64,000 bases of DNA from Pelobacter seleniigenes DSM 18267 (GCF_000711225.1 NZ_JOMG01000002.1:2058501-2122500); one strand, 5' to 3'. Shown: positions 12,044 through 22,889, numbered from the stretch's first letter. Notes: generated from the sequence alone by a model not told the origin. Program-made: numbers and translations.

Positions 12044-13069
12044 ATGAAGTTTGTCGATCAGGTTAGAATTGAGGTCAAGGCGGGAGACGGCGGCCGCGGC
12101 TGCGTTTCTTTTCGTCGGGAAAAATTTGTCCCCAAAGGGGGGCCGGATGGCGGTGACGGTGGCAAAGGGGGGAGCGTTTACTTTGTGGTTGATGAGGCGC
12201 TGTCGACCCTGCTTGATTACCGCTACATGCATCATTATAAAGCCCAGAATGGCGCGCCCGGCCTGGGCAAGAATATGCACGGCAAGAACGGCGAGTCCCT
12301 GGAATTGAAGGTTCCGCCCGGAACCCTGGTTTATGATGATGAAAGCGGCGAGTTGCTGGCCGATCTGACCGAAGCGGGAACCTCCCTGTTGTTTCTGGAG
12401 GGCGGCCAGGGCGGCCGGGGCAATGCCCGGTTTGCCACCAGCACCAACCGGGCGCCGCGCCATGCCCAACCGGGGATTGCCGGTGAGACCAAGTCCCTGC
12501 GCCTGGAACTCAAACTGCTCGCCGATGTCGGGCTGGTCGGTTTGCCCAATGCCGGCAAGTCGACGCTGATCTCGGCGGTTTCCGCGGCCAAGCCGAAAAT
12601 TGCCGATTACCCGTTTACCACCCTGGTTCCCAACCTGGGCGTGGTGCGTTACGGCAGCTTCAAGACCATGGTCCTGGCCGATATCCCCGGGCTGATTGCC
12701 GGGGCCAGCGAGGGGCACGGCCTGGGTACCAGGTTCCTGCGTCATGTTGAGCGGACCGATCTGTTCCTGCATCTGGTCGACCTGTCCTGCATGCAGGAGG
12801 GTGATCCCTTCGACAATTTTCAGATGATCAACAACGAGCTGAAAGGTTACGCTGCCGAGCTGGCCGTCAAGCCGCAACTGGTGGTGCTGACCAAGATCGA
12901 TATTCCGGAAGTGCGTGAGCAGGCGGAACAGCTGCGGGAGCATTTTGAGTCCCTCGGTTTTCCGGTGCAGGCCATTTCTGCGGTGACCGGGGAAGGACTG
13001 AAGGAGCTGGTCCGGGCGGTCGGAACAATGTTGGATGAGCTGAGACAAGCGGGTGACGAAGAAGAATGA
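12044..13069 (+). CDS. obgE: Ribosome-assembly GTPase Obg
   Basis: Obg is an essential GTPase of 50S maturation and stress control. The 341-residue protein has the glycine-rich Obg fold (GDGGRGCVSFRREKF, then GGPDGGDGGKGG) followed by a G domain: GLPNAGKST at about residue 168, DIPG, TKID and a SAVTGEG G5 motif. There is no long C-terminal extension. The ribosome site is weak. It overlaps the next gene as ATGA, coupling it to proB. Confidence 0.96.
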   Translation: MKFVDQVRIEVKAGDGGRGCVSFRREKFVPKGGPDGGDGGKGGSVYFVVDEALSTLLDYRYMHHYKAQNGAPGLGKNMHGKNGESLELKVPPGTLVYDDESGELLADLTEAGTSLLFLEGGQGGRGNARFATSTNRAPRHAQPGIAGETKSLRLELKLLADVGLVGLPNAGKSTLISAVSAAKPKIADYPFTTLVPNLGVVRYGSFKTMVLADIPGLIAGASEGHGLGTRFLRHVERTDLFLHLVDLSCMQEGDPFDNFQMINNELKGYAAELAVKPQLVVLTKIDIPEVREQAEQLREHFESLGFPVQAISAVTGEGLKELVRAVGTMLDELRQAGDEEE

Positions 13070-14247
13070 AAGCCATGGATCAGGAAATTGCAGCCAGAGG
13101 CGTTATGCGCAGCGCCCTGCTGTCTCATGTCAAGCGCGTGGTGGTTAAAATCGGCAGCGGGGTGATCTCCAATGCCGCCGGGCTGGAAACCGAACGGATT
13201 GCGGCGCTTTCCGCCGATGTCTGTCACCTGCTCGATCGTGGTCTGGAAGTGGTTATGGTGTCGTCCGGTGCGGTCGCGGCCGGCAAGGGGCTGCTCGGGA
13301 TCGTCGGCCGACCGCAGACCATTCCGCAGAAACAGGCGGCGGCGGCCATCGGCCAGACGCGGATCATCCGTGGCTACCGGGAGACCTTCCAGGATCACAA
13401 TTACAATGTCGCCCAGGTGCTGCTGACCCGCGATGACCTGTCCAACCGGCGCCGTTACCTGAATGCGCGCAACACGGTCATGACCCTGCTCGAATACGGG
13501 GTGACCCCCATTGTCAACGAAAACGATACGGTGGTGGTTGAAGAGATCCGCTTCGGCGACAATGACAATCTTTCTGCGCTGGTCACCAATCTGGTTGAAG
13601 CCGACCTGCTGATTATCCTCTCTGATGTCGATGGCCTGTTTGACAAGGATCCGACCTCCCATCCCGATGCGGAGCTGATCCCCGTTGTTGAGCGGATTAC
13701 TCCGGCCATTGAGGCGCTGGGTGGAAAGTCCCGGGGCGTGCTCGGCACCGGCGGCATGGGAACCAAGCTGAAAGCGGCCAAAAAGGCGGCTCTGAGCGGG
13801 GTTGGGACGTTGATCGTCAATGGCCGCAGCAAGCATATCCTGGCGCGGATCTTCGACGGTGAGGATGTCGGCACCTATGTTCTGCCCGCCCAGTCCAAGT
13901 TGACCGCCAAGAAGCACTGGATCGCTTTCTCCAAGAAGCCGCGCGGCAAGCTGCTTATCGATGAAGGTGGCCAGGCCGCGGTGGTCAAGCACGGGAAGAG
14001 CCTGTTGCCGTCCGGTATCTGCGGCGTCGACGGCGGTTTCGAACGGGGCGATGCGGTGCGGCTGTGTGATCGGGACGGTCATGAGTTTGCCCGGGGCGTG
14101 ATCAGCTATTCGCTGACCGAAGTCCTCCAGATCATGGGCAAGCAGTGCGCGGAAATTGAAAAAATTCTTGGCTATAAATATCGGGACGAGGTTGTCTGCC
14201 GCGATGATCTGGTGCTGACCCAGGACGAGGAAGAGGAGGTCGATTGA
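13066..14247 (+). CDS. proB: Glutamate 5-kinase
   Basis: ProB catalyses the first step of proline synthesis, phosphorylating glutamate. It has an amino-acid-kinase domain ([43 protein letters not shown]) followed by a PUA domain in the last ~100 residues. It has 393 residues if ATG 13066, overlapping the obgE stop, is used; ATG 13075 would shorten it by three. Its stop overlaps the proA start, so obgE-proB-proA form a tight operon. Confidence 0.96.
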   Translation: MKAMDQEIAARGVMRSALLSHVKRVVVKIGSGVISNAAGLETERIAALSADVCHLLDRGLEVVMVSSGAVAAGKGLLGIVGRPQTIPQKQAAAAIGQTRIIRGYRETFQDHNYNVAQVLLTRDDLSNRRRYLNARNTVMTLLEYGVTPIVNENDTVVVEEIRFGDNDNLSALVTNLVEADLLIILSDVDGLFDKDPTSHPDAELIPVVERITPAIEALGGKSRGVLGTGGMGTKLKAAKKAALSGVGTLIVNGRSKHILARIFDGEDVGTYVLPAQSKLTAKKHWIAFSKKPRGKLLIDEGGQAAVVKHGKSLLPSGICGVDGGFERGDAVRLCDRDGHEFARGVISYSLTEVLQIMGKQCAEIEKILGYKYRDEVVCRDDLVLTQDEEEEVD

Positions 14248-15503
14248 TGGGGGTGCGTGAAGATATGTTGACCTGCGCTGTTGCTGCGCAGCAGGCCTCG
14301 CGAGTCATGGCGAACCTGTCGACGGACGTCAAAAACCGGTTGTTGCTCAATATGGCCGCGGCTCTTGAAGCCGGCGCCGACGAGTTGCAGCAGCATAACC
14401 GGGAAGACCTGGAGCGGGCTCGCGCCAACGGCATGGCCGAGGCTATGCTCGATCGCCTGACCCTGACCCCGGCGCGGATCAAGGGGATGGCTGACGGGCT
14501 GCGGGAAGTGGCTGCGCTGCCCGACCCGGTCGGCGAAGTGACCGGTATGTGGTTGCGCCCCAACGGCATCAAGGTCGGCCGGCAGCGGATTCCGCTGGGG
14601 GTGATCGGGATTATTTACGAGTCGCGCCCCAATGTCACCGCCGATGCGGCAGGGCTGTGCCTGAAAAGCGGCAATGCGGTGATTCTGCGCGGCGGGTCCG
14701 AAGCGTTGCACTCCAATCGGGCCATCGGCAGCATCCTGCGGCGGGCCATGGCCGAGCTTGATCTGCCCACCGACGCCCTGCAGGTGGTGACCACCAGCGA
14801 TCGGGCGGCGGTGACGGAGCTGCTCAAGCTGGAAGATCACATCGACCTGATCATCCCCCGTGGCGGGGAAGGGTTGATCCGGTTTGTCTCGGAAAATTCC
14901 CGGATTCCGGTGATCAAACATTACAAAGGCGTCTGCCACACCTATGTCGATGCGGCGGCTGATCTGCAGATGGCCGAAGCGATCTGCATGAACGCCAAGG
15001 TGCAGCGGCCCGGGGTCTGCAATGCCATGGAGACTCTGCTGATCCATCAGGATGTGGCGGCCGAATTTCTGCCGTCTGTGGCCGCGGCGCTGCACCAGGC
15101 TGGGGTTGAACTGCGCGGCTGCGCAGAGGCCCGCAAGCTGCTGCCGGATCTGCTCCCCGCGACTGAGGAAGACTGGGCCGCCGAGTATCTTGACCTGATC
15201 CTGGCGATTCGGATCGTCTCCGGTTACGAACAGGCCAGGGAGCATATTCAGACTTACGGATCATTGCACACCGAGGTGATCGTAACCAACGACTACCGGC
15301 TGTCGCAGCGGTTTATACGGGAAATCAATTCCAGCGTCGTGATGGTCAATGCCTCGTCACGCTTCTCCGACGGCAACCAGCTGGGGCTGGGGGCCGAGAT
15401 CGGGATTTCCACCACCAAGCTGCATTCCTTCGGTCCCATGGGCCTGGAAGATCTGACCACCCGGAAGTTTGTCGTGTTTGGCGATGGACAGGTGCGGGAC
15501 TGA
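14247..15503 (+). CDS. proA: Gamma-glutamyl phosphate reductase
   Basis: ProA reduces glutamyl phosphate to glutamate semialdehyde with NADPH. The 418-residue aldehyde-dehydrogenase-fold protein shows [34 protein letters not shown] and the catalytic cysteine in [16 protein letters not shown] 14247 overlaps the proB stop and has GAGGAGG in front. A MITE-like repeat starts a few bases after the stop. Confidence 0.96.
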   Translation: MGVREDMLTCAVAAQQASRVMANLSTDVKNRLLLNMAAALEAGADELQQHNREDLERARANGMAEAMLDRLTLTPARIKGMADGLREVAALPDPVGEVTGMWLRPNGIKVGRQRIPLGVIGIIYESRPNVTADAAGLCLKSGNAVILRGGSEALHSNRAIGSILRRAMAELDLPTDALQVVTTSDRAAVTELLKLEDHIDLIIPRGGEGLIRFVSENSRIPVIKHYKGVCHTYVDAAADLQMAEAICMNAKVQRPGVCNAMETLLIHQDVAAEFLPSVAAALHQAGVELRGCAEARKLLPDLLPATEEDWAAEYLDLILAIRIVSGYEQAREHIQTYGSLHTEVIVTNDYRLSQRFIREINSSVVMVNASSRFSDGNQLGLGAEIGISTTKLHSFGPMGLEDLTTRKFVVFGDGQVRD

Positions 15504-15508
15504 ATCCG

Positions 15509-15698
15509 CTCGTTGGTTTTTATCCGGAAACGGCTCCTTTTCGTTGTAGCGGCGTCAATCTGCAGGCTTACTTGTGCGGCGTAACACTGTACGCCTCCGC
15601 GTAAGCCCTTGATTTCCTAGCCACAACGGAAAACTGCGCGTTTCCAATCTGAAAACTTAACGAGTTGCCATTCGAAGTTTCCGGATGGCAACTCGTTG
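15509..15698 (+). repeat. MITE-like repeat, copy A (forward)
   Basis: This is the first of five related ~185-190 bp elements. The ends are inverted: TATCCGGAAAC at the left and GTTTCCGGATGGCAACTCG at the right. The right end also folds on itself, with AACGAGTTGCCAT against ATGGCAACTCGTT. It fills the gap between proA and nadD; no gene lies in it. Confidence 0.8.
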
Positions 15699-15750
15699 AT
15701 CAGGGGCTGCGCTGAATTTGTCAGCCGAATTCTGTTATGATGGAGTTTCC

Positions 15751-16392
15751 ATGCGCATCGGTTTGCTCGGTGGCACTTTCAACCCGGTTCATTGCGGCCA
15801 CCTGCACATTGCCGAAGAGGTCCGAAAGTTCTGCCGGCTGGATGAGGTTTGGCTGATCCCGACCTGGCGCCCGCCGCATAAACAGCTGGCCGAGGATGTC
15901 TCCTTTGTGCACCGTTTGGCCATGGTCCAGGCGGCCCTGGCGGGGCGCGAGGATTTTCGAACCTGCGCCATCGAAGGAGAACGTGGGGGGAAAAGCTACT
16001 CGGTGGAGACGTTGCAGGAACTGACCCGGCGTTATCCAGAGGACGAATTTTTTTTCATCATGGGGCTCGATTCGTTTCAGGAGATTGGTCTCTGGAAAGA
16101 TTATCCCCGCTTGTTTGAGTTCGCACATATCGTGGTCACGGCCCGGCCCGGCTACACCGGCACCCTGCAGGAATTGCTGCCGGTTGCTATCGCAGATCGC
16201 TTCTGCTATGATGCCGAATTCAAAAAACTCCGCTGTAATACGGGGTTTTCGGTCTTTGCCGTGACCCATACCTGCCGGGACATCTCTTCGACCGAGGTCC
16301 GTCGCCTGGTGGCGGAAGGCAGGGACGTTTCCGGCATGGTGCCGGCAACGGTCGCCCAGTACATCAAAGCCCACGGGCTTTATCTTCAATAG
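15751..16392 (+). CDS. nadD: Nicotinate-nucleotide adenylyltransferase
   Basis: NadD adenylates nicotinate mononucleotide in NAD synthesis. The 213-residue protein starts MRIGLLGGTFNPVHCGHLHI with the GTFNPxHxGH nucleotide site, and has ISSTEVRRL near the end. ATG 15751 fits the family start and follows TGGAG; the open frame begins slightly earlier without support. It heads a housekeeping cluster that runs to comF. Confidence 0.95.
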   Translation: MRIGLLGGTFNPVHCGHLHIAEEVRKFCRLDEVWLIPTWRPPHKQLAEDVSFVHRLAMVQAALAGREDFRTCAIEGERGGKSYSVETLQELTRRYPEDEFFFIMGLDSFQEIGLWKDYPRLFEFAHIVVTARPGYTGTLQELLPVAIADRFCYDAEFKKLRCNTGFSVFAVTHTCRDISSTEVRRLVAEGRDVSGMVPATVAQYIKAHGLYLQ

Positions 16393-16406
16393 GAACGGAT
16401 AACGCT

Positions 16407-16763
16407 TTGCAAGCAAAAGAAACAGCTCTTTCCGCCGTAACGTACGCCCTTGATAAAAAGGGTTTCGATCTCAAACTGTTCGATGTCAAGGATCTGTCTT
16501 CCCTGACAGATTTTCTTCTGTTGATCTCCGGGCGTTCCGACCGGCAGGTTCAGGCTATTGCCGAGCATATCAAGGGAGAGTTCAAACAGCATCATGAGGT
16601 GCTGCCGCTGGCTATCGAAGGGATGGACCAGGGCCGCTGGGTGCTGCTCGATTACGGCGAGGTCATGATTCATGTGTTTCAACAGCCGGTCCGCGAATTT
16701 TACGACCTTGAGGGCCTTTGGAGCGAAGCTCCCGAAGTTGAACTGGCCGATACCGGCTCTTAA
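16407..16763 (+). CDS. rsfS: Ribosomal silencing factor RsfS
   Basis: RsfS binds L14 and blocks subunit joining. The 118-residue protein has the family core DLSSLTDFLLLISGRSDRQV, WVLLDYGEVMIHVFQQPVR and FYDLEGLW. The likely start is TTG 16407 with AGGAACGG in front; no ATG is available near the family start. It is 14 bases downstream of nadD, the usual neighbour. Confidence 0.94.
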   Translation: MQAKETALSAVTYALDKKGFDLKLFDVKDLSSLTDFLLLISGRSDRQVQAIAEHIKGEFKQHHEVLPLAIEGMDQGRWVLLDYGEVMIHVFQQPVREFYDLEGLWSEAPEVELADTGS

Positions 16764-16781
16764 GCCGGCGGATCCCTGGTC

Positions 16782-17255
16782 ATGAAGCTACAGCTGATCT
16801 GTGTCGGCAAGCTGAGCGAAGCGTGGCAGCGCGCCGCCGCAGAGGATTATGAAGCTCGCCTGCAACGCTATTTTCCTTTTGAAGTGACCGAACTTAAAGA
16901 GGAAAAGGGGGGGCGTAAAAACGACCCGGCCGGTTTGGTCAGGCGGGAAGGGGAGCGGATTCTGGCCAAGGTGCCTGCCCAGTCGTACCTGATCGTTCTG
17001 GACGAGCGCGGTCGGCAGCACAGTTCGGAACAGCTGGCCGAACTGTTGAGCCGGGAGATGGTGCAGGGGGGACGCGACTGGACGCTGGTCATCGGCGGGC
17101 CTTATGGCCTCGACCCGGCGGTCAGGCAGCGGGCGGACGCGGTTCTGGCCCTGTCCAGCATGACCTTCACTCATCAGATGGCACGGATATTTTTACTCGA
17201 ACAACTCTACAGAAGCTGCACAATCATCAGGAATGAACCTTATCATAATCGCTAA
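16782..17255 (+). CDS. rlmH: 23S rRNA pseudouridine1915 N3-methyltransferase RlmH
   Basis: RlmH is a SPOUT methyltransferase acting on assembled 70S ribosomes. It has 157 residues, begins MKLQLICVGKL, carries the SAM-binding knot stretch LVIGGPYGLD and ends LLEQLYRSCTIIRNEPYHN, a near-invariant RlmH tail. ATG 16782 lies 18 bases after rsfS. Confidence 0.96.
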   Translation: MKLQLICVGKLSEAWQRAAAEDYEARLQRYFPFEVTELKEEKGGRKNDPAGLVRREGERILAKVPAQSYLIVLDERGRQHSSEQLAELLSREMVQGGRDWTLVIGGPYGLDPAVRQRADAVLALSSMTFTHQMARIFLLEQLYRSCTIIRNEPYHNR

Positions 17256-17290
17256 TTTTCTAGTGTGAACGCCGGAGGTTGTTAAGACGT

Positions 17291-17644
17291 ATGGACGCTG
17301 AAAAACTGGCAGAAATCAAAGCTCATTTACTGCAGATGCGGGACGAGGTGCTACAGGAATCCGAACGTGCCTATGCCGCTTCGCAGTCGTTGGGGAAAGA
17401 CGGGGTTCCGGACATTGGAGATATGTCCTCAAACAGCTATAATCAGGAAGTATTGATGAACCTCAGCGCCACTCAGCGGGCGCGGGTCAGGGATATCGAT
17501 GCCGCCCTGGAGCGGATGAAGAAGGGGGTCTATGGCCTCTGTGCCCGCTGTGAAGAGGAAATTTCCCCGCGCCGGATGGAAGTTCGACCGTTCTCGCGTT
17601 ATTGTATTGATTGTAAAATCGAAGTTGAAAAATTCGGTGAATAA
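17291..17644 (+). CDS. DksA/TraR-type C4 zinc-finger protein
   Basis: The 117-residue DksA-like regulator is expected to enter the RNA-polymerase secondary channel. It has a coiled-coil region with an acidic tip (VPDIGDMSS, near residue 41) and a C-terminal four-cysteine zinc finger (LCARCEEEI...YCIDCK). TTG 17279 is in frame but too close to GGAGG; ATG 17291 is preferred. It is shorter than E. coli DksA, so it may be a paralogue rather than the main DksA. Confidence 0.88.
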   Translation: MDAEKLAEIKAHLLQMRDEVLQESERAYAASQSLGKDGVPDIGDMSSNSYNQEVLMNLSATQRARVRDIDAALERMKKGVYGLCARCEEEISPRRMEVRPFSRYCIDCKIEVEKFGE

Positions 17645-17686
17645 TAACCTCTGTTGCCCCTGTACCGGGTCAGTCTGGAGATGACC

Positions 17687-19060
17687 ATGATCCTCATCGC
17701 TCTGTTCATGCTTGTTTTTATCCTTTTTGCCTTGGCATTCCTCTATTTCTGGGGAATCAATCCCGGCGAAGTCACGGTCTTTCTGACCAGTGATCAGAGC
17801 TATACCCTGCCCACTGCGATCATGCTGATCTGTGTGCTGCTGCTCGGTTTGCTGATCGGCAACGGTGTCCATATCTTCAGCGCTTTTCTGATGTCATTCC
17901 GCAATTGGAAAGGCGGGCGCCAGCAGAAGAAATCCGAAGAGATCAGTGCTGTTTATCGCAACGGGGTCGGTCGCCTGTTATCCGGAGATATGAAAAAGGC
18001 CCGCAGCCTGTTGCAGAAAGTCATCGATCGGGATCCAAAACGGGTTGACGGCTATCTGGCCCTGGCCAGCGTCGCCCAGCAGGAAGGCAACCTGCAGGAA
18101 GCCATCGAGCTGCTGCAGAAGGCCCGCAAACTGGACCCCAAAGGCATCGAAGTCCTGTTCAAGCTGGCCGCCACCCTGGAAGAAGCGGGGCGTCGCGAGG
18201 AAGCGATGGGGATCTACAAGGAACTGCTGGCCGGCGATAATGACAATCGCAAGGCGATGCGGGCTCTGCGTGATATCCAAATGGATCTGGGGGGCTGGGA
18301 CGATGCCCTGACGCTGCAGAAACGGATCCTCAAGGCATCTTCCTCCGGGCCGAAAGCCGACCAGGAGAAGCAGATGCTCTATCAGTTGCGCTATGAGGTG
18401 GCGCGCAAGCAGCTGGAAGCCGGCGAGGTCGAACAGGCGATCGAGGTCTGTCGGGACATTATCAAGCAGAACCCGAGTTTCACCCCGGCCCGGGTTACCC
18501 TGGGCGATGCCTATCGGCAATCCGGCCGCGATGTGGATGCCGCCAAGGTTTATCAGGATGGCTATAAAGCGCTCAAAAAGAGTGTTTTCCTGGCCCGCCT
18601 GGAAGATCATTATATCAATGCCGAAGACCCTGCGGCGCTGTTGGCCTTTTATCGCAGCCAGATGCAGGTGGACACTGAAGACCTGCTGCTGCGGCTCTAT
18701 CTGGCCCGGCTCTGTCTGCGCCTGGAGATGGTCGATGAGGCGTTGGAGCACCTGACCGATCTGGAGTCGCAAGGGATCGATTTCACGAAATTGCACCTGC
18801 TACTTGCCGAAGCCCAGCGCCGGCGTAATAATGTTGAAGACGCCGTCAGTGAATATCAGAAAGCCCTGGGTATCGACATCCACCTGCGCCTGGGCTTTGT
18901 TTGTGAAGACTGTGGCGCAAAGTTCAACGAATGGTTCAGCCGCTGTCCGGAATGCAAAAGCTGGGATTCGTTGGTGTTACCGGAACGAAAACAGATTGAA
19001 GAAGCGCAGCCGGTTGATCGGCCCAAAATGATCCCGCACGGCGCTCGAGAGGAGTCATAA
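17687..19060 (+). CDS. lapB: LapA-LapB-like membrane TPR protein with rubredoxin-type zinc site
   Basis: LapB/YciM controls LPS synthesis by steering LpxC degradation by FtsH. This 457-residue protein has two N-terminal membrane helices joined by a short periplasmic loop, resembling LapA. A long series of TPR repeats (about residues 75-410) follows, then a C-terminal metal site [20 protein letters not shown] as in LapB. It thus looks like a LapA-LapB fusion. ATG 17687 is chosen because TGGAG lies 6 bases upstream. Its stop overlaps the gpmI start. Confidence 0.85.
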   Translation: MILIALFMLVFILFALAFLYFWGINPGEVTVFLTSDQSYTLPTAIMLICVLLLGLLIGNGVHIFSAFLMSFRNWKGGRQQKKSEEISAVYRNGVGRLLSGDMKKARSLLQKVIDRDPKRVDGYLALASVAQQEGNLQEAIELLQKARKLDPKGIEVLFKLAATLEEAGRREEAMGIYKELLAGDNDNRKAMRALRDIQMDLGGWDDALTLQKRILKASSSGPKADQEKQMLYQLRYEVARKQLEAGEVEQAIEVCRDIIKQNPSFTPARVTLGDAYRQSGRDVDAAKVYQDGYKALKKSVFLARLEDHYINAEDPAALLAFYRSQMQVDTEDLLLRLYLARLCLRLEMVDEALEHLTDLESQGIDFTKLHLLLAEAQRRRNNVEDAVSEYQKALGIDIHLRLGFVCEDCGAKFNEWFSRCPECKSWDSLVLPERKQIEEAQPVDRPKMIPHGAREES

Positions 19061-20589
19061 TGTCGAAAGGTCCTGTTGCCCTGGTTATCCTTGATGGCTG
19101 GGGCCTGAGTGATAAATGTGATTATAACGCCGCCTGTCAGGCTGCGACGCCGGTCATGGACCGGCTCCGGCAGGAGTGGCCGACCAGCCGCCTGTCGGCT
19201 TCCGGCAGCAGTGTCGGGCTGCCGGACGGGCAGATGGGCAACTCCGAAGTCGGCCATATGAACATCGGGGCCGGGCGGATTATTTACCAGGATCTGAGCC
19301 GAATCAGCCTGGCCATTGAAGACGGTTCTTTTTTCGAGAATCCGGCTCTGCGCGCAATCTGTGAGAAAGTTGCCGCCGGGGCCAGCAAACTTCACCTGCT
19401 CGGCCTGCTTTCGGACGGTGGGGTGCATTCGCACAATACCCATATCTATGCCCTGGTCCGGCTGGCCAAACAGCTTGGCGTCAAGGATGTTTGTGTCCAT
19501 GCCTTTATGGACGGCCGCGATACCCCGCCGCAGTCCGGCGTCGATTATCTGCAGGAACTGGAAGCCGAGCTGAGCGCCATCGGGCTTGGCCGGATTGCCA
19601 CGGTCAGCGGGCGCTACTGGGCCATGGACCGCGATAATCGCTGGGATCGCGTCGAGAAAGCTTACCTGGCGATGACGGCCGGGACCGGTCGGCAGGCGGG
19701 TTCCTCCGCCGAGGCGATCAGTGCCGCTTATGCTGCCGGGGAGACCGATGAGTTTGTCTCTCCCAGTGTCATTGGCGGACAGCCGGGAACCATCGACGAC
19801 GGCGATGGTATCATCTTCTTCAATTTTCGCGCTGACCGCGCCCGGGAGATGACCAGAGCACTGATTCTGCCCGATTTCAACGGCTTTGCGCGTAAGAAGG
19901 TTCCACAACTGAGCGGGTTTGTCACCCTGACCGAATATGATGAAACCTTTCATGTGCCGATTGCCTTCCCAGCGGAGACCTATCCGGACATTCTGGCTGA
20001 GGTTGTTTCCAATGCCGGGCTGAAACAGCTGCGGATTGCCGAAACCGAAAAATATGCCCATGTGACCTTCTTTTTTAACGGTGGTCAGGAAGTTGCCTGG
20101 GCCGGCGAAGACCGGGTGCTGATCCCTTCGCCGAAAGACGTGGCGACCTATGATCAGAAACCCTCCATGAGTGCCCTGGAAGTGACCGATGAAGTGGTGA
20201 GGCGGATTGAGACGGAGACCTATCAGCTGATCATTCTGAACTTCGCCAATTGTGATATGGTCGGTCACACCGGTGTCCTGGCCGCTGCGGTCAAAGCTGT
20301 CGAAACGGTTGACAGCTGTCTTGGCCGGGTTGTTGACGCGGTTCTCAAGGTCGGCGGCAAGCTGCTGGTGACCGCCGATCACGGCAACTGTGAGCAGATG
20401 CTTGGTGCCAACGGGCAGCCGCATACGGCCCACACCAGTAATCTGGTCCCCTTTATTCTGATCGACCCGGAACATCAGAATGCGGCCGTGCGCGACGGTA
20501 TCCTGGCGGATCTCGCGCCGACGATTCTGCAGTTGCTCGGTCTGGAGCAGCCTGCTGCGATGACCGGAAAGTCGCTTATCGCGGACTGA
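19060..20589 (+). CDS. gpmI: Cofactor-independent phosphoglycerate mutase
   Basis: GpmI interconverts 3- and 2-phosphoglycerate using two Mn ions. The 509-residue alkaline-phosphatase-fold enzyme shows VILDGWG, the phosphoserine motif [15 protein letters not shown] (Ser near residue 64), [11 protein letters not shown] and [14 protein letters not shown] 19060 overlaps the lapB stop (TAATG). A very long open frame on the opposite strand here is only a shadow. Confidence 0.97.
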   Translation: MSKGPVALVILDGWGLSDKCDYNAACQAATPVMDRLRQEWPTSRLSASGSSVGLPDGQMGNSEVGHMNIGAGRIIYQDLSRISLAIEDGSFFENPALRAICEKVAAGASKLHLLGLLSDGGVHSHNTHIYALVRLAKQLGVKDVCVHAFMDGRDTPPQSGVDYLQELEAELSAIGLGRIATVSGRYWAMDRDNRWDRVEKAYLAMTAGTGRQAGSSAEAISAAYAAGETDEFVSPSVIGGQPGTIDDGDGIIFFNFRADRAREMTRALILPDFNGFARKKVPQLSGFVTLTEYDETFHVPIAFPAETYPDILAEVVSNAGLKQLRIAETEKYAHVTFFFNGGQEVAWAGEDRVLIPSPKDVATYDQKPSMSALEVTDEVVRRIETETYQLIILNFANCDMVGHTGVLAAAVKAVETVDSCLGRVVDAVLKVGGKLLVTADHGNCEQMLGANGQPHTAHTSNLVPFILIDPEHQNAAVRDGILADLAPTILQLLGLEQPAAMTGKSLIAD

Positions 20590-20598
20590 CCAAGCACT

Positions 20599-21330
20599 AT
20601 GGAACGGGGGGGATACCAGCTGGCGCGGCACGCGCTTGTCAGCCTGTTCAAGCTGGTCTTCCCACCGGCCTGCCCCCTTTGTAAAAAGACCCTTCCCGGC
20701 GGCGCAACAGATATTTTCTGCAGCGCCTGCCGGGCCGGGATCGTGCCCTTGCCCCGGGCGCATTGTCCGCGTTGTCTGCAGCCTTTTCGCGGCGTAAGCC
20801 ATAGCGGCCACCTCTGCGGGCGCTGCCTGCAAACTCCCCCGGCATTCAGCGGGGTTTTTGCGGTCGGACTCTATGAACAAAGTCTGCGGCGGGCGGTGCA
20901 GTCTTTCAAATTCAATCAGCACATCAGCCTTGATCGGCCCCTTGCCAGGCTGCTCGATGATCATCTGGTTCCTCCCCCCGCCGTTGATCTGATCGTCCCG
21001 GTTCCTCTCCATGTGCGGGATCTGCAAAAGCGCAGCTATAACCAATCCCTGCTGTTGGCCCGGGAACTGGCCCGGCTCAGAAAATGCCCCCTCCACGAGA
21101 CCCTGCTGTTGAAAACGCGGCAAACAGCGGCGCAGCATCAGTTGAGCGCTCGCCAGCGGGAAGCGAATCTGGCCGGTGCATTCAGCCTTGCCGAGCGGGT
21201 TGATGGTCTTGACGTCCTGCTTGTCGATGATGTCATGACCACCGGCGCGACTGTGGAACACTGCAGCCGGGTATTGCTGGCCGGTGGTGCAAAACAGGTC
21301 TCTGTGGTGGTCATCGGGCGGGCCGCCTGA
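20599..21330 (+). CDS. comF: ComF-family phosphoribosyltransferase-like protein
   Basis: The 243-residue ComF-type protein has an N-terminal zinc-binding region with CPLC, CSAC and CPRC, and a C-terminal phosphoribosyltransferase motif VLLVDDVMTTGAT. Family members take part in DNA uptake in competent bacteria, but in anaerobes the role is unproven. It lies 9 bases after gpmI and ends the cluster. Confidence 0.9.
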   Translation: MERGGYQLARHALVSLFKLVFPPACPLCKKTLPGGATDIFCSACRAGIVPLPRAHCPRCLQPFRGVSHSGHLCGRCLQTPPAFSGVFAVGLYEQSLRRAVQSFKFNQHISLDRPLARLLDDHLVPPPAVDLIVPVPLHVRDLQKRSYNQSLLLARELARLRKCPLHETLLLKTRQTAAQHQLSARQREANLAGAFSLAERVDGLDVLLVDDVMTTGATVEHCSRVLLAGGAKQVSVVVIGRAA

Positions 21331-21409
21331 AAGATTTTCCTGCCGCCAGCCTCATGGCGATGATATAGTAGCACTATAGCGCTCACAGAGTTTCCACATT
21401 GGGGGTGTC

Positions 21410-22879
21410 ATGAACTCTGCTGTATACCGGCTGCTCGCAGAATATCCGCTCGAAAAACTTCTCCAGACCATACCTACCGGTCTGTTCCTGGTTGATAGCG
21501 ACCGTAAAATCATCTACTGGAATTCCGAAGCTGAGAGAATCACAGGTTTTTCCGCTGCCGAGGCGGTCGGTCAGGACTGCTCTTTTCTGGATGGTGAACC
21601 CTGTGGACAGAGCTGCGGGCTGTTTGCCGAAGGCTTCCCTATGCCGGAAATCAGTCTGATCTGTTCCTTCCGGCATAAAAACGGGCGCAAAGTTGTGCTG
21701 TCCAAAAAAGTCGACCTGCTGCGCGATAAAAGCGGCAAGATTATCGGCGGGATCGAGGCGTTTATTGAAATTACCCGGCTCAAGGAGCATGAATCGTTCC
21801 TGCGCCAGGCTGTGGCGGAACGTACCGGCCAGCTTGAGGTGGAAAAAGCGGCATTAAGGTCTGTTCTCGACGGGATGACCGACCCGGTCTATATCTGTGA
21901 CCTGGATTTTAAAATTATTTTCATCAATCGAGCGATGAAGGATATTTTCGGCGATATCACCGGGCATTACTGTTACCAGGCCATCTATGGCGAAGACGCG
22001 GTTTGCCATGACTGCCCGATGCCGGAGGTGCTGGCCGGAAAGGTGGTCAGACAGGAAAAGGTGCTGCCCGCGACCGGGCGCAGTTATGAAGTCATTCATT
22101 CGCCGCATCCGCTCAAAGAAAATCCGATCCAGAAGCTCGGGGTGTGCCGCGATATCACCAGCCGGCTTGAGGTTCAGCGTCAGTTGCACCAGACCAACCG
22201 TGAGCTGGATGCTTTTGTTTCAACGGTTTCCCATGATCTGCGCTCACCGCTGACGCCGCTGATCGGGTTTGCCGACCTGCTCGCCGAACGTTATGCCGAG
22301 CAGCTGGATGAGGTCGGACGGACCTGTATCAGCGAGATCCAAAAAACCGCCGGAAAGATGAAGGCGCTGCTCGAGGACCTGTTGTCCTTATCGCGGGTAG
22401 GACAGTTGAAACTGCCCGCCACCCCCATTGATGCAACGGCTGTTGCCGAAGATGTGGTGCTGGAATTGGCCGACAAAATCCTTGAAAAGCAGGCCCGGAT
22501 CCGCATCTCACCTCTCCCTGCCATCCGGCTGCCGGAACCCTTATTGGCCAATCTGTTCCGTAATCTTCTGTCCAATGCCCTCAAGTATGCCGCTCATCAC
22601 CATCCACAGATTGAAGTCAGCGGGCAGGGGCTGCCTGATCGGGTCCAATACCGGGTCAGTGATCATGGTCCGGGGATTGAGGCTGATGAACGTGAAATAG
22701 TGTTTGAACCGTTTAAGCGCGGACGGAGCAGCCAGGCCTCGACCGGGACCGGGATCGGGTTGGCGACAGTGGCCAAAATCGCCAGGGTTTACGGGGGGAA
22801 TGCCTGGATTGAAGAAACTCCGGGGGGCGGAGCTACTTTTGTCGTTGACCTGGCTCGCCAGAAAAATATCGATTCTTGA
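21410..22879 (+). CDS. PAS-PAS sensor histidine kinase
   Basis: The 489-residue kinase has no membrane segments, so it is probably cytoplasmic. PAS 1 is at about residues 15-125 (IIYWNSEAERITGFSA), PAS 2 at about 145-245 (KIIFINRAMKDIFGD), then HisKA with the phospho-acceptor His near 275 (VSHDLRSPLTPLIGF) and HATPase_c with NLLSNALKYA, DHGPGIE and GTGIGLATV. Both PAS domains are cysteine-rich (CSFLDGEPCGQSC; CYQAIYGEDAVCHDCPMP), hinting at metal or redox sensing. No response regulator is adjacent. Confidence 0.92.
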   Translation: MNSAVYRLLAEYPLEKLLQTIPTGLFLVDSDRKIIYWNSEAERITGFSAAEAVGQDCSFLDGEPCGQSCGLFAEGFPMPEISLICSFRHKNGRKVVLSKKVDLLRDKSGKIIGGIEAFIEITRLKEHESFLRQAVAERTGQLEVEKAALRSVLDGMTDPVYICDLDFKIIFINRAMKDIFGDITGHYCYQAIYGEDAVCHDCPMPEVLAGKVVRQEKVLPATGRSYEVIHSPHPLKENPIQKLGVCRDITSRLEVQRQLHQTNRELDAFVSTVSHDLRSPLTPLIGFADLLAERYAEQLDEVGRTCISEIQKTAGKMKALLEDLLSLSRVGQLKLPATPIDATAVAEDVVLELADKILEKQARIRISPLPAIRLPEPLLANLFRNLLSNALKYAAHHHPQIEVSGQGLPDRVQYRVSDHGPGIEADEREIVFEPFKRGRSSQASTGTGIGLATVAKIARVYGGNAWIEETPGGGATFVVDLARQKNIDS

Positions 22880-22889
22880 CCTTCCGGGT

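Noticed and set aside
11927-14082. Long minus-strand frames opposite obgE and proB
   Set aside because: They are shadows of high-G+C coding sequence; the plus-strand genes are unambiguous.
18856-21261. An 801-codon open frame on the minus strand
   Set aside because: It lies opposite lapB, gpmI and comF, which have clear family motifs; this is a codon-bias shadow without homologous motifs or a ribosome site.
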